DNA of 64,000 nucleotides, taken from Congregicoccus sp964517665 (lineage in GTDB: Bacteria > Verrucomicrobiota > Verrucomicrobiia > Opitutales > Opitutaceae). Both the position numbers and the translations under genes were made by a program. This document shows, piece by piece, positions 26,602-35,865 of this stretch. The stretch's first letter is position 1. Every line of letters begins with the position of its first letter. Below the pieces are notes generated by a model. The model ran no database searches. It was given only the letters and a program-made list of their open reading frames with translations, and was not told the DNA's origin. The stretch is taken from contig CAZFCY010000002.1 in NCBI GenBank assembly GCA_964517665.1, positions 1-64,000 on the forward strand, given 5' to 3'.

Positions 26602-27588
26602 ATGACGCCATTCAAATATTCCGTGATCCTCGGCAACCTCGGGAACACCTGCGATCGCTTCCTTCCCACCGGTTACAAACAACAGCTCCCCAAGCCCGGG
26701 ATGATCAGGCAGGCCGCCGACATCCCGGGCATCGAGGGCATCGAGCTTGTCGGCGGCTGGGACGTGACCCAGGAAAATGCCGCCTCCATCGGCGGGCTCC
26801 TGCAAGACGCCGGCCTGGCCTGCGTCTCGATCATACCGGATCTCTTTTCACGCAGTGTCTGGGGCAACGGCAGCTTCTGCGCCCGCGACCCCGAAGTGCG
26901 CGCGCTCGCCATCGACGAGACGCGCCGCGCCGCGGAGATCGCCTCGGGAATGAACTGCCCCCTGCTCAATCTCTGGCTCGGCCAGGACGGATACGACTAT
27001 CCCCTGCAAGGCGACTTCCGCAGTCAGCGCGCCTGGATGGTCGAAGGCATACGCTCCGTCGCCGCCGAGTGGCCCGCGCTGCAATTCGCCCTTGAATACA
27101 AGCTCAAGGAGCCGCGCGTGCGCTCCTTTCAGGCGCGCGCGGCCGACACCCTGCTCATGGCACAGGAAATCGGCCTGCCCAATGTCGGTGTGTGCATCGA
27201 TGTCGGACACTCTTTCGTGGCGCAGGAGAACGTGGCCGAGTCGGCCTGGCTGCTCCAGCACTACGGATCGAAGCTTTTTCACCTGCACTACAACGACAAC
27301 TACGGACACTGGGACGACGACATGATCGTCGGCAGCGTGCACCTCGTTCACTATATCGAGTTGTTCTACTGGCTGCGCCAGACCGGCTACAGCGGCTGGC
27401 ACTCGATGGATCTCTACCCGTATCGCGAGCACGGCGGACGCGCCGTCTCCGAGAGTGTCGCGTTCCTGCGCGACCTCGAGAAAGCCTTGACGCCCCGGCG
27501 GCTCGACGAAATCCGCGGCCTGATCGCCGACGGCGATGCCACCGCATCCACCCGCTGGGTGCGCGAGTTCATCTTCGGCCGTCCGTGA
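26602..27588 (+). CDS. Xylose-isomerase-like TIM-barrel protein, probable sugar isomerase/epimerase
   Basis: Cytoplasmic protein of 328 residues of the AP_endonuc_2 fold. Candidate metal ligands lie in QFALEYKLKEPRV (Glu), VGVCIDVGHSF (Asp and His), FHLHYNDNYGHWDDD (Asp/His) and near the C-terminal SMDLYPY. The N-terminal string SVILGNLGNTCDRFLPTGY is distinctive. It is directly followed by the GH78 rhamnosidase gene 36 bp on. Given that placement and the rhamnose mutarotase gene nearby, an L-rhamnose isomerase-type role is possible, but this is inference. Other isomerase or epimerase activities fit equally well from the sequence alone. Confidence 0.75.
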   Translation: MTPFKYSVILGNLGNTCDRFLPTGYKQQLPKPGMIRQAADIPGIEGIELVGGWDVTQENAASIGGLLQDAGLACVSIIPDLFSRSVWGNGSFCARDPEVRALAIDETRRAAEIASGMNCPLLNLWLGQDGYDYPLQGDFRSQRAWMVEGIRSVAAEWPALQFALEYKLKEPRVRSFQARAADTLLMAQEIGLPNVGVCIDVGHSFVAQENVAESAWLLQHYGSKLFHLHYNDNYGHWDDDMIVGSVHLVHYIELFYWLRQTGYSGWHSMDLYPYREHGGRAVSESVAFLRDLEKALTPRRLDEIRGLIADGDATASTRWVREFIFGRP

Positions 27589-27624
27589 TTCCGACCGCGC
27601 AACCCCGGCATCCATCTCTCCATC

Positions 27625-30303
27625 ATGAAAGTCGCGGCTGGCGCGGCGGAGCCCACCCTCGCCATCGGACAGTTGTTTTGTGAATCCGGATCCGAGTCTC
27701 TCGGGATCGACACCCCGCAGCCCCGGCTGAGCTGGTCGTTGACTTCCTCTCGTCGCGGCCGCCGGCAGACCGCGTACCAGGTGCAGGTCGCATCGAGCAT
27801 CGAACGACTCGCCCGGGGCGAGGCGGATCTTTGGGATTCGGGCCGGGTGATGTCGGACCAATCCCTTCAAGTCCCCTACGCCGGCCGCGCCCTGCGGTCG
27901 CGCGAGCTTTGCTTCTGGCACGCGCGCGTTTGGGACAACGAAGGCGAGCCGTCGGCCCCCGGCCCGGTTTCCTCCTGGGAGATGGGGTTGCTCTCGCCGC
28001 AGGACTGGCTGGGGGAATGGATCGGATTCACCGCCGCCTGGCCGGGGCGCGCGCTGTATTTCCGGCATGTATTCAACGCGGCGAAACCGGTTCGTTCAGC
28101 CCGCGCCTATATCGCCGGCCTGGGTTATCACGAACTGCGGCTGAACGGCGGCAAGGTCGGCGACCACGTGCTCGATCCCGGATGGACGGACTACAGCCGC
28201 CGCGTGCTCTACGTGACGCACGACATCACGAAACACCTGCAAACGGGCCGCAACGCCGTCGGCGTGATCGTGGGACATGGCTGGCACGGCATGCCCAGGC
28301 TGCTGCTGCAAATCGAAATCGATTTCACCGACGGCACGCGCCAGACGATCGCCACCCGCGGAGGCCACAGCCGGGCGCCCGACCTCTGGCATGTCACGAG
28401 CGGGCCCATCCTCGAGAACAGCGTCTATGACGGCGAAACCTACGACGCGCGGCTCGAGAAGACCGGATGGGATCGGCCGACCGACGAACTTCCGGGGATT
28501 CCGGAGGATCACACCGAGGGTTGGACAACCGCCGTCGCCGTCGATGCGCCCGCGGGCGCGCTGGTCGCCCAGATGCTCGAACCCATCCGGGTGGTCGAAA
28601 CGCGCAGGCCGGTCACGCGAAGCGAACCGCTCCCCGGCATCTTCGTTTTCGATGCGGGCCAGAACCTCTCCGGCTGGCTGGCGCTGCGCGCGCGCGGTCC
28701 GCGCGGCACGACCATCCGGCTGCGCTTTGCCGAATCGTTGCGCGAGGACGGCACGATCGACGACGACAACCTGCGCAAGGCCCGCGCGACCGACACCTAC
28801 ATCATGAAGGGCGGAAGCGAGGAGACGTGGGAGCCACGCTTCACCTACCACGGTTTTCGCTACGCGCAGGTCGAGGGCTGGCCGGGCGTCCCTGGGCTCG
28901 ACGACATCCAGATCCGCGTCGTGCGCTCCGCGGTGAAACCCGTGGGGACGTTCCGTTGTTCCAACGACCTGCTCGATCGCATCCACCACATGACCAGATG
29001 GACCGAAGCGAGCAACCTGCACAGCGTGCCGACCGACTGCCCGCAGCGCGACGAGCGCATGGGGTGGCTCAACGACATGACCGTGCGCATCGAGCCGGCG
29101 CTCTACAAGTTCCGCCTCGCCCGCTTCTACGCCAAGTGGCTCGACGACGTCGCCGACACTCAGGCTGCCGACGGTTCGATCACGGACACCGCGCCCTTCA
29201 AATGGGGCAAGCGGCCCGCCGACCCCGTCTCCGCCAGCTACCTGCTGCTGGCCTGGATGTCGTATTTGCATTTTGGAGACACGGAATCCATGCGCGCGCA
29301 CTTCCGGGGTTTCGAACGCTGGGTGGACTACCTCGCCTCCCGGTCGGAGGACGGCATCCTGAGCTACAGCAATTGGGGCGACTGGGCTCCGCCACAACAT
29401 GCCGCCATCGCCGGGAGCATCGGGACCGGCGCGATTTCAGCGCGCACCCCCGGCGAATTGATCTCGACCGGATTCCTGTATCATCAGGCGGATCTCCTCG
29501 CGCGCATGGCGCGGATCCTCGGCCAGGAAGACGCGCGAGTCCGCAACGAGACCCTGGCCGCGCGCGCAGCCGCCGCCTTCAACGATCGTTTCTGGGACGA
29601 ACACACCGGCGGATACGGAACGAACAACCAGGCGTGCAATGCCTTTGCGCTCTTTCTCGGCGTCGTCGCGCCGGAGCGCGTGCCTCGCGTGCTCGCCAAC
29701 CTCGTCGATGCCGTCGAGCAAAACGATGGGCATCTCGACACCGGCAACCTCTGCACCAAATACCTGCTCGAGATGACGACCGGGCACGGCCGCGCCGACG
29801 TCGCCTTCCGGATCGCCACTCAAACCACGTATCCAGGCTGGGGATACATGCTCGAGAACGGCGCCACCACCCTGTGGGAACGCTGGGAGCACCTGACCGG
29901 CGGGGCGATGAATTCGCACAATCATCCCATGCTGGGATCCGTGGACAACTGGTTCTTCAAATACCTTGCCGGCATTCGTCCGGACGAGGCCGGCCCCGGC
30001 TTCCGCCGCTTCATCGTCGCCCCGGTGATCACCGGCGATCTCACCTGGGTGGAAGCTTCACATGAAAGCCTGCGCGGGACGATCCGCTCCGCGTGGCGCA
30101 AGGAAGGTTCGATCATTCGCTTGTCCGTCCGTGTGCCGGTCAACGCCACGGCGATCGTTCATCTGCCCGCGTCCGCCGGGAGCGCGATCACCGAGCGCGG
30201 CATTCCCCTGCGCGATGTGGACGGGGCAATCGCTCTTCCCGCGAACGGATCCCCGACCCGGATCGAACTGGGCTCGGGCGACTACGAGTTCGAGATCGAA
30301 TGA
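27625..30303 (+). CDS. GH78 alpha-L-rhamnosidase
   Basis: Removes terminal alpha-L-rhamnose from pectic chains or plant glycosides; 892 residues. Domain order is typical: an N-terminal Ig-like domain (LGIDTPQPRLSWSL), the rhamnosidase N domain with ARAYIAGLGYHELRLNG, a beta domain with FDAGQNLSGW, then the (alpha/alpha)6 catalytic barrel starting near residue 440. The hallmark TDCPQRDERMGWLNDM (around residue 470) holds conserved acidic residues, and AYGTN-like SGGYGTNNQAC and TTLWERWEHLTGGAMNS follow. No signal peptide is evident, so it probably acts inside the cell on imported oligomers. It lies in a short operon with the TIM-barrel gene. Confidence 0.95.
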   Translation: MKVAAGAAEPTLAIGQLFCESGSESLGIDTPQPRLSWSLTSSRRGRRQTAYQVQVASSIERLARGEADLWDSGRVMSDQSLQVPYAGRALRSRELCFWHARVWDNEGEPSAPGPVSSWEMGLLSPQDWLGEWIGFTAAWPGRALYFRHVFNAAKPVRSARAYIAGLGYHELRLNGGKVGDHVLDPGWTDYSRRVLYVTHDITKHLQTGRNAVGVIVGHGWHGMPRLLLQIEIDFTDGTRQTIATRGGHSRAPDLWHVTSGPILENSVYDGETYDARLEKTGWDRPTDELPGIPEDHTEGWTTAVAVDAPAGALVAQMLEPIRVVETRRPVTRSEPLPGIFVFDAGQNLSGWLALRARGPRGTTIRLRFAESLREDGTIDDDNLRKARATDTYIMKGGSEETWEPRFTYHGFRYAQVEGWPGVPGLDDIQIRVVRSAVKPVGTFRCSNDLLDRIHHMTRWTEASNLHSVPTDCPQRDERMGWLNDMTVRIEPALYKFRLARFYAKWLDDVADTQAADGSITDTAPFKWGKRPADPVSASYLLLAWMSYLHFGDTESMRAHFRGFERWVDYLASRSEDGILSYSNWGDWAPPQHAAIAGSIGTGAISARTPGELISTGFLYHQADLLARMARILGQEDARVRNETLAARAAAAFNDRFWDEHTGGYGTNNQACNAFALFLGVVAPERVPRVLANLVDAVEQNDGHLDTGNLCTKYLLEMTTGHGRADVAFRIATQTTYPGWGYMLENGATTLWERWEHLTGGAMNSHNHPMLGSVDNWFFKYLAGIRPDEAGPGFRRFIVAPVITGDLTWVEASHESLRGTIRSAWRKEGSIIRLSVRVPVNATAIVHLPASAGSAITERGIPLRDVDGAIALPANGSPTRIELGSGDYEFEIE

Positions 30304-30335
30304 TCACGGGCGAACGCCCGCCCATCGTCCCATTT

Positions 30336-30352
30336 ATTGCATAATACGCAAT
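30336..30352. promoter_or_regulatory. Recurrent palindromic operator, site 4 (perfect copy)
   Basis: Sequence ATTGCATAATACGCAAT, which matches the consensus ATTGCRTNNNAYGCAAT in every defined position. It lies in the AT-rich gap after the GH78 gene, about 170 bp before the cytochrome-like gene start, followed by a TTGCAAT-type half-site near 30367. It implies that the DUF1592/DUF1552 pair belongs to the same regulon as the pectin genes. Confidence 0.65.
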
Positions 30353-30522
30353 GATGTGTTTTTCTTGCAATATTTCATGGCGTCGCGCTTTATCCGGCAA
30401 TGGTTGCACCCCGTCACCGCAGCCCTTCTCCCGACCCACCCCGGCTGGTTCCAGGACACGATGCGGGCCTTCCAGTCCCGGATGCGGCCGGTGGCGCCGG
30501 GACTGGCAGCCGGGGCGAGCCG

Positions 30523-33168
30523 ATGCCCGTCTCAAAAGCGCTGTTCATGGTTGTCCTTGGCGTCGCGCTGCCGGCCGCCGCGCTTCGAGGCGAAGCCGCG
30601 CCCGGCGCACGGGCGCCGTTCATTGATTACAACTGCATCGATTGCCACGACAACGGCCTGAAAAAAGGAGGGCTCGATCTGATGGCGCTGCGGTTCGAGC
30701 CTTCGGACCCCGCCAATTTCGCGACGTGGGTGATGATACACGACCGCGTCAAGAACGGAGAAATGCCGCCGAAAGAGGAGGACCGTCCGGACCCCGGGGC
30801 GCTCGCGGCGTTCACGTCCTCGCTCGCGGCGGATCTCGTTCGCGAGGATCGCAAACGCACGAACCGCGAAGGCCGGGCGACGCAACGGCGGCTCAACCGC
30901 TATGAATACGAGAACGTGTTGCGCGACCTGTTGCGCGCGCCGTGGCTCGACGTGAAAAATTCATTGCCGGAGGATGGAGAATCCCATCGCTTCAACAAAA
31001 TCGGCGACCGCCTCGACGTGTCGCATGTTCAGCTTGCGCGGTATATCGACACAGCCGAGCGGGCCCTGCGCGAAGCCATGGCGACGCATGCGACCCGGCC
31101 CGATACGCGCATCATCCGGCACCATGCCCGTGATCAAAGGCAGTTCATGTGGCCGATGAAGGATTCCTTGACGCACCCGAAGCCGGAACGCGCCACCTTT
31201 CCCGTCCTCGGCTTCGCCGGACAACCCGATGTGCGCGCCGGCAAGGCGCCCCCCACCGTGGGCGAAGCGGATCCTGAAACGCGGAATCTCGAAGGCATGG
31301 GCGTGATCGCAAGCTCCTACGAGCCCCTCGAGCCGATCTTCGAAAAGTTCCGGGCGCCGATCTCCGGTCGTTACAAGCTCCGTTTCCTGACGCACTCGAT
31401 CTGGGTCGGCGCCGGAAAGGATGAAAAATGGCATATCGCCGACCTCGACGACGTATCGGTCGGCCGCCGTTCCGAACCCGTGACGATATACGCGGAAGCG
31501 CCGCCGGGATTGCTCCGCCGGCTCGGCGCCTTCGACGCGACGCCCGAGGCGCGGATTCAGGAACTCGACATAAACCTCGTCGCCGGCGAAACCATCCGCC
31601 CCGACGCCGCGCGGCTGATCCGCTCGCGGCCGGGCGATGAGCGCTGGCGCAATCCGCTCGCCACTCTGGACGGCCAGCCGGGCGTCGTCTTCCGCTGGCT
31701 GGAAGTGGAGGGCCCGATCTTCGACTCATGGCCGACCGCGGGACACAAGCTGCTCTTTGGCGACCTGCCGCTGAAAGAACAGGGAACGGAAAATCCGGGC
31801 GAAGGCGACGCCGCCACATCCAGAGTGGAGCCAAGGCGCTACGGCAGCTTCACCCCGCCGCCGGGAGTGGAGGTCATATCGGACGCGCCGATGAAGGATG
31901 CCAGCCGCTTGTTGCGCCGGTTTGTCGAACGCGCATATCGTCGTCCCGTGGGAAAAAGCGAAGCGCAGCGCTTTCTTCCCGTTGTCGAACGGGCGCTGGA
32001 GGCCGGCCATGGATTCACCGACGCGATGCTCGCGGCGTACACCGCAATCCTGTGTTCGCCCGGGTTTCTGTATATCGAGGAGACGCCCGGACCGCTCGAC
32101 GACCATGCGCTCGCGTCGCGGCTCGCGTTCTTTCTTTGGAACTCGGCGCCCGATGACGAACTGCGACGGCTCGCGGCAGACAACCGGCTGCATCACCGCG
32201 ACGTCCTGCGCGCCCAGGTCGACCGGCTCCTCGATGATCCGCGGTCGCAGCGCTTCGTGGAGGCGTTTCTCGACTACTGGCTCGACCTGAAGCGCATGAC
32301 CGAGACCTCTCCCGATGCGTCGTTATATCCGGACTACTATCTGGATGATCTGCTGAGCGAATCCGCGCTCGACGAAACCCGCCAGTTTTTCAGCGAAATG
32401 CTCGAGCAGGATCTTCCGGCGCGCACGCTTGTCGCGTCCGATTTCGCCATGATCAACGAGCGGCTCGCCACACACTACGGGCTGCCCGCGATCGAGGGCG
32501 TCGCGATCCGGCGCGTGGCCCTTCCCGGGAACCATGCGCGCGGCGGCTTGTTGACCCAGGCAAGCGTGCTCAAGGTCACCGCCAACGGCACGACCACCTC
32601 GCCCGTTCTCCGCGGCGTATGGATCGCGGAGCGCATCCTCGGACAGAAGTCGCGCCCGCCTCCCCCCGGCACTCCGGCCGTGGAGCCGGACATCCGCGGC
32701 GCGACGACGATTCGCGAGCAACTCGACCGCCATCGTTCGGTCAAGTCCTGCAATGCCTGCCACGTGAACATCGATCCACCCGGGTTCGCGCTGGAGAGTT
32801 TCGACATCATGGGCGGCTGGCGCGATTCGTATCGCGCGCTCGGCGACGCGCCGCCGGAACCAGGCATCGGCAAGGGCGGGCAGAAGTTTGTCTTTCACCG
32901 CGGCCTTCCCGTGGACGCGAGCGGCGAGCTGCCCGACGGCCGGACGTTCGCGGATGTGCGTGACTTCAAGCGGCTCCTGCTCGCCGACGAGGCGCAGATC
33001 GCGCGCAACCTCGCCAGACAACTCACGCTATATGCAACCGGCGCGGCGGTGGGCTTCGGCGATCGCGCCGAGGTCGAGCGCATTCTCGAACACACCGCGC
33101 CCACCCGATACGGCATCCGCTCGCTCGTGCACGCAATCGCGCAGAGCGAGCTGTTCCTGAACAAGTAA
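30523..33168 (+). CDS. DUF1592-type multidomain c-type cytochrome-like protein
   Basis: Secreted protein of 881 residues, function unknown. After a signal peptide (LFMVVLGVALPAAALRGEA) a planctomycete-type cytochrome c domain carries one haem motif CIDCH. The order DUF1587 (RLNRYEYENVLRDLLRAPW), DUF1595, DUF1592 (ALASRLAFFLWNSAPDDELR), DUF1588 (RGGLLTQASVLKVTANGTTTS, shown in part, then SCNACHVNIDPPGFALE) and DUF1585 at the end is the standard architecture. The second CxxCH, CNACH, may bind another haem. Such genes almost always pair with a DUF1552 gene, as here. I start at ATG 30523, which gives the signal peptide. An operator copy lies upstream. Confidence 0.9.
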   Translation: MPVSKALFMVVLGVALPAAALRGEAAPGARAPFIDYNCIDCHDNGLKKGGLDLMALRFEPSDPANFATWVMIHDRVKNGEMPPKEEDRPDPGALAAFTSSLAADLVREDRKRTNREGRATQRRLNRYEYENVLRDLLRAPWLDVKNSLPEDGESHRFNKIGDRLDVSHVQLARYIDTAERALREAMATHATRPDTRIIRHHARDQRQFMWPMKDSLTHPKPERATFPVLGFAGQPDVRAGKAPPTVGEADPETRNLEGMGVIASSYEPLEPIFEKFRAPISGRYKLRFLTHSIWVGAGKDEKWHIADLDDVSVGRRSEPVTIYAEAPPGLLRRLGAFDATPEARIQELDINLVAGETIRPDAARLIRSRPGDERWRNPLATLDGQPGVVFRWLEVEGPIFDSWPTAGHKLLFGDLPLKEQGTENPGEGDAATSRVEPRRYGSFTPPPGVEVISDAPMKDASRLLRRFVERAYRRPVGKSEAQRFLPVVERALEAGHGFTDAMLAAYTAILCSPGFLYIEETPGPLDDHALASRLAFFLWNSAPDDELRRLAADNRLHHRDVLRAQVDRLLDDPRSQRFVEAFLDYWLDLKRMTETSPDASLYPDYYLDDLLSESALDETRQFFSEMLEQDLPARTLVASDFAMINERLATHYGLPAIEGVAIRRVALPGNHARGGLLTQASVLKVTANGTTTSPVLRGVWIAERILGQKSRPPPPGTPAVEPDIRGATTIREQLDRHRSVKSCNACHVNIDPPGFALESFDIMGGWRDSYRALGDAPPEPGIGKGGQKFVFHRGLPVDASGELPDGRTFADVRDFKRLLLADEAQIARNLARQLTLYATGAAVGFGDRAEVERILEHTAPTRYGIRSLVHAIAQSELFLNK

Positions 33169-33198
33169 CACGTCAACACCTCCCGAGGCTCGATTATC

Positions 33199-34527
33199 AT
33201 GCACGCACCCCATATCTCCACAAAGCGCGAGATGTCGCGCCGCAGCTTCCTGCGCGGCGCCGCGCTGCTGGTCGCCCTCCCGATGCTGGACGCCATGATG
33301 CCCGCCTTCGCCAGCGCGCGAAAGGCGTCGAACGCGGCCCTTTCCGGCGCCAAGCCGCGGCGGATGCTCGGCATTTGCAACAACCTCGGCCTCCTTCCCG
33401 AGTGTTTCTTCCCAACACAAAACGGCCCCGCCTATGAGCTTTCGCCCTATCTCCAGTTGCTCAAAAAACACCGCGATGATTTTACCGTCTTCAGCGGCGT
33501 GTGGCATCCGGACGTCGACGGCGGACACCCGGCGGACAACTGTTTCCTCACCGCGGCGCCGCATCCCGGTTCGGGCGGCTTCCGCAACACGATCTCGCTC
33601 GATCAACACATCGCCGAGCACATCGGCCATCTCACGCGCTTTCCGTCCCTTACGCTCGGGGTGAATGTGCAACAGGGCATGCGCAGCCTGTCGTGGACGG
33701 GCTCCGGGGTGTTGATTCCCTGCGAAGAAAAGCCCTCGCAGGTATTTGCGAAACTGTTCCTGAACGGCACCGCGGCCGAGCGCGCGCAACAAGCCCGCAA
33801 GCTCGAGCTGGGACAGAGCATTCTCGATTCGCTGGCGGAGCCGGCGAAAGCCCTGCGACGCGAAGTCGGCAGCCGGGATCGCGAACGGCTGGACCAATAC
33901 TTCACCAGCGTGCGCGAGCTGGAACAACGGATGGCCATGTCGCGCGAATGGGCGAACCATCCCAAGCCGGCGGTGAACGCATCGGTCCCGCTCGATCCGG
34001 CCAGCCCGCGCGCCTATATGGAAAAGGTCGGCCTGATGTACGACATGGCGAAACTCGCTTTCGAGACCGACTCCACGCGCTCCATTTCGCTGCTGCTCGA
34101 TGGCGTGAACTCGCCCGCGATCGACATCGCGGGCGTCGAGATCACGGATGGCTATCACAACCTCTCCCATCACGGCAAAGCCGAGGCAAAACTCGAACAG
34201 CTCCGGGCGATCGACGAATGGCACATGAGGCTGCTCGCGAAACTGCTCGATGATCTGAAGTCCGTGCAGGAGAACGACGACTCACTGCTCGACCGCACGA
34301 TGGTCCTCTACGGCTCCAACCTCGGCAATGCGAACACGCACGTGACCACAAATCTGCCGGTCCTGTTTGCCGGCGGCGGATTCAAGCACGGGCAGCACCT
34401 GGCTTTCGACACGGAGCAAAACTACCCGCTGCCGAACCTCTTTGTCTCGATGCTGCAGCGCATGGGCATCGAGACGGATCGTTTTGCCACCTCGACCGGC
34501 ACGATGCGCGGGCTGGCGCTCACCTGA
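33199..34527 (+). CDS. DUF1552 family protein, Tat-exported
   Basis: Protein of 442 residues with a twin-arginine signal (SRRSFLRGAALLVALP) and a single DUF1552 domain related to the DUF1501/sulfatase-like fold. Recognisable strings are RRMLGICNNLGLLPECFFP, FSGVWHPDVDGGHPADNCFL, DGYHNLSHHGKAEAKLEQL and MVLYGSNLGNANTH. It follows the DUF1592 gene by 30 bp and the two form the common planctomycete/verrucomicrobial pair, whose joint function is not established. Export through Tat fits folding or cofactor loading in the cytoplasm. It converges on the MFS gene with only 6 bp between stops. Confidence 0.92.
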   Translation: MHAPHISTKREMSRRSFLRGAALLVALPMLDAMMPAFASARKASNAALSGAKPRRMLGICNNLGLLPECFFPTQNGPAYELSPYLQLLKKHRDDFTVFSGVWHPDVDGGHPADNCFLTAAPHPGSGGFRNTISLDQHIAEHIGHLTRFPSLTLGVNVQQGMRSLSWTGSGVLIPCEEKPSQVFAKLFLNGTAAERAQQARKLELGQSILDSLAEPAKALRREVGSRDRERLDQYFTSVRELEQRMAMSREWANHPKPAVNASVPLDPASPRAYMEKVGLMYDMAKLAFETDSTRSISLLLDGVNSPAIDIAGVEITDGYHNLSHHGKAEAKLEQLRAIDEWHMRLLAKLLDDLKSVQENDDSLLDRTMVLYGSNLGNANTHVTTNLPVLFAGGGFKHGQHLAFDTEQNYPLPNLFVSMLQRMGIETDRFATSTGTMRGLALT

Positions 34528-34533
34528 AACAAC

Positions 34534-35859
34534 TCACCCCGGAGAAGGCGCCTCCCCCGGCATTTCCACCCGCTCCAGTTTTCCGACCAGAAACACATAG
34601 GACAGAACGCCGACGACGCCGAGGGCCGCGATCAACACCAGCGCCGGAGCGAAGTCCCCGTCACGCGCCAGATAGCCGATCGCGATCGGCACCGAGATCG
34701 ACGACAGATTGGCAATGAAGTTGAACGCGCCGCCCGTCAGGCCGAGAAGACTTTTCGGGGCCAGCAGCGACACGAAAATCCACGCGATCGAGGCCAGGCC
34801 CGTTCCGAAAAAGGCCACGGCCATGATCACCATGACCACGGGCGTGCTTTCGACATAGTTCGCCGCGATGATCGTCGAAGCCAGAATCAAGCCGAAAATA
34901 ACAGGCCCCTTGCGGGCGAATCCGATGGACACGCCTCTTTTCACCATGAGATCCGAGAGATAACCGGAAAGCAGGACGCCGACGAACGCGGCCAGGAATG
35001 GAACCGCGGCCATGTAGCCCGTTTTCAAAATGCTCAATCCACGGCTCGTCTCCAGATAGGTGGGAAACCAGGCGAGGAAAAACCAACTGTTCGCGCCCAG
35101 GCAATATTGCCCGAGATAGATTCCCCACAGCTTCCGGTTCGAGAACACGAGCTTGAGATTCGGCCACGTCACCCGCGTGCCCCGCTGCCCGCGGGCTTCG
35201 GCTCGATCCTTGGGAATCACTCCGCCGCCGCTGCGGATATGGTCCAACTCGGCTTGATTGGCTCGCGGATGATGGAGCGGGTCTCGATAGATCCAATACC
35301 ACACAATCCCCCACACGATGCCGACCACGCCTGTAATAACGAACAACATCCGCCATCCCCAAAAGTGCTGCACGCTGGCCATCGCGGGCGCCAGGAAAGC
35401 CAGGCCGACGTATTGCCCGGAAGTATAGGTCGCGATGGCGAACGCCCGCTCATGGTTGGGAAACCAACTGGTGACGACCTTGTTGTTCATCGGGTACGAG
35501 GGCGCCTCCAATGCGCCGACGCCCAGCCGGAGGGAGAACAGCGACGCGAAACGCCCGACGAATCCCTGCAGCACGGTCGCCACGGACCAGCTCACGAGCG
35601 TGATCGAGTAGAGCACGCGGGGCCCGAGGCGGTCCGCCAGGAGTCCCCCGGGAATCTGAAACGCGGCGTACGTCCAGCCGAAGGCGGAGAAGATGAATCC
35701 CATCTGCACCGGAGAAAGCTTCAGATCGCTGGACAAGGCCGTCGCCGCGATCGAAATGTTGGTGCGATCCATATAGTTGATCACAACATTGACGAAGACG
35801 AGCGCGAGCATGGCGAAGCGGACGCGCGACGCGCCAGGGGAAGCGGGAAGGTGAGGCAT
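34534..35859 (-). CDS. dgoT: MFS transporter, anion:cation symporter family, probable D-galactonate permease
   Basis: Inner-membrane sugar-acid transporter of 441 residues with 12 predicted helices. The first loop holds NYMDRTNISIAATALSSDL, a signature of the ACS family (ExuT, DgoT, GudP). FGWTYAAFQIPGGLLADRLG follows and a long central cytoplasmic loop is rich in charged residues. Last gene of a minus-strand cassette with dgoD, dgoK and an aldolase, which makes galactonate the likely substrate. Hexuronate would be the main alternative. The start lies 7 bp after the aldolase stop. Confidence 0.85.
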   Translation of the reverse strand: MPHLPASPGASRVRFAMLALVFVNVVINYMDRTNISIAATALSSDLKLSPVQMGFIFSAFGWTYAAFQIPGGLLADRLGPRVLYSITLVSWSVATVLQGFVGRFASLFSLRLGVGALEAPSYPMNNKVVTSWFPNHERAFAIATYTSGQYVGLAFLAPAMASVQHFWGWRMLFVITGVVGIVWGIVWYWIYRDPLHHPRANQAELDHIRSGGGVIPKDRAEARGQRGTRVTWPNLKLVFSNRKLWGIYLGQYCLGANSWFFLAWFPTYLETSRGLSILKTGYMAAVPFLAAFVGVLLSGYLSDLMVKRGVSIGFARKGPVIFGLILASTIIAANYVESTPVVMVIMAVAFFGTGLASIAWIFVSLLAPKSLLGLTGGAFNFIANLSSISVPIAIGYLARDGDFAPALVLIAALGVVGVLSYVFLVGKLERVEMPGEAPSPG

Positions 35860-35865
35860 GATATT

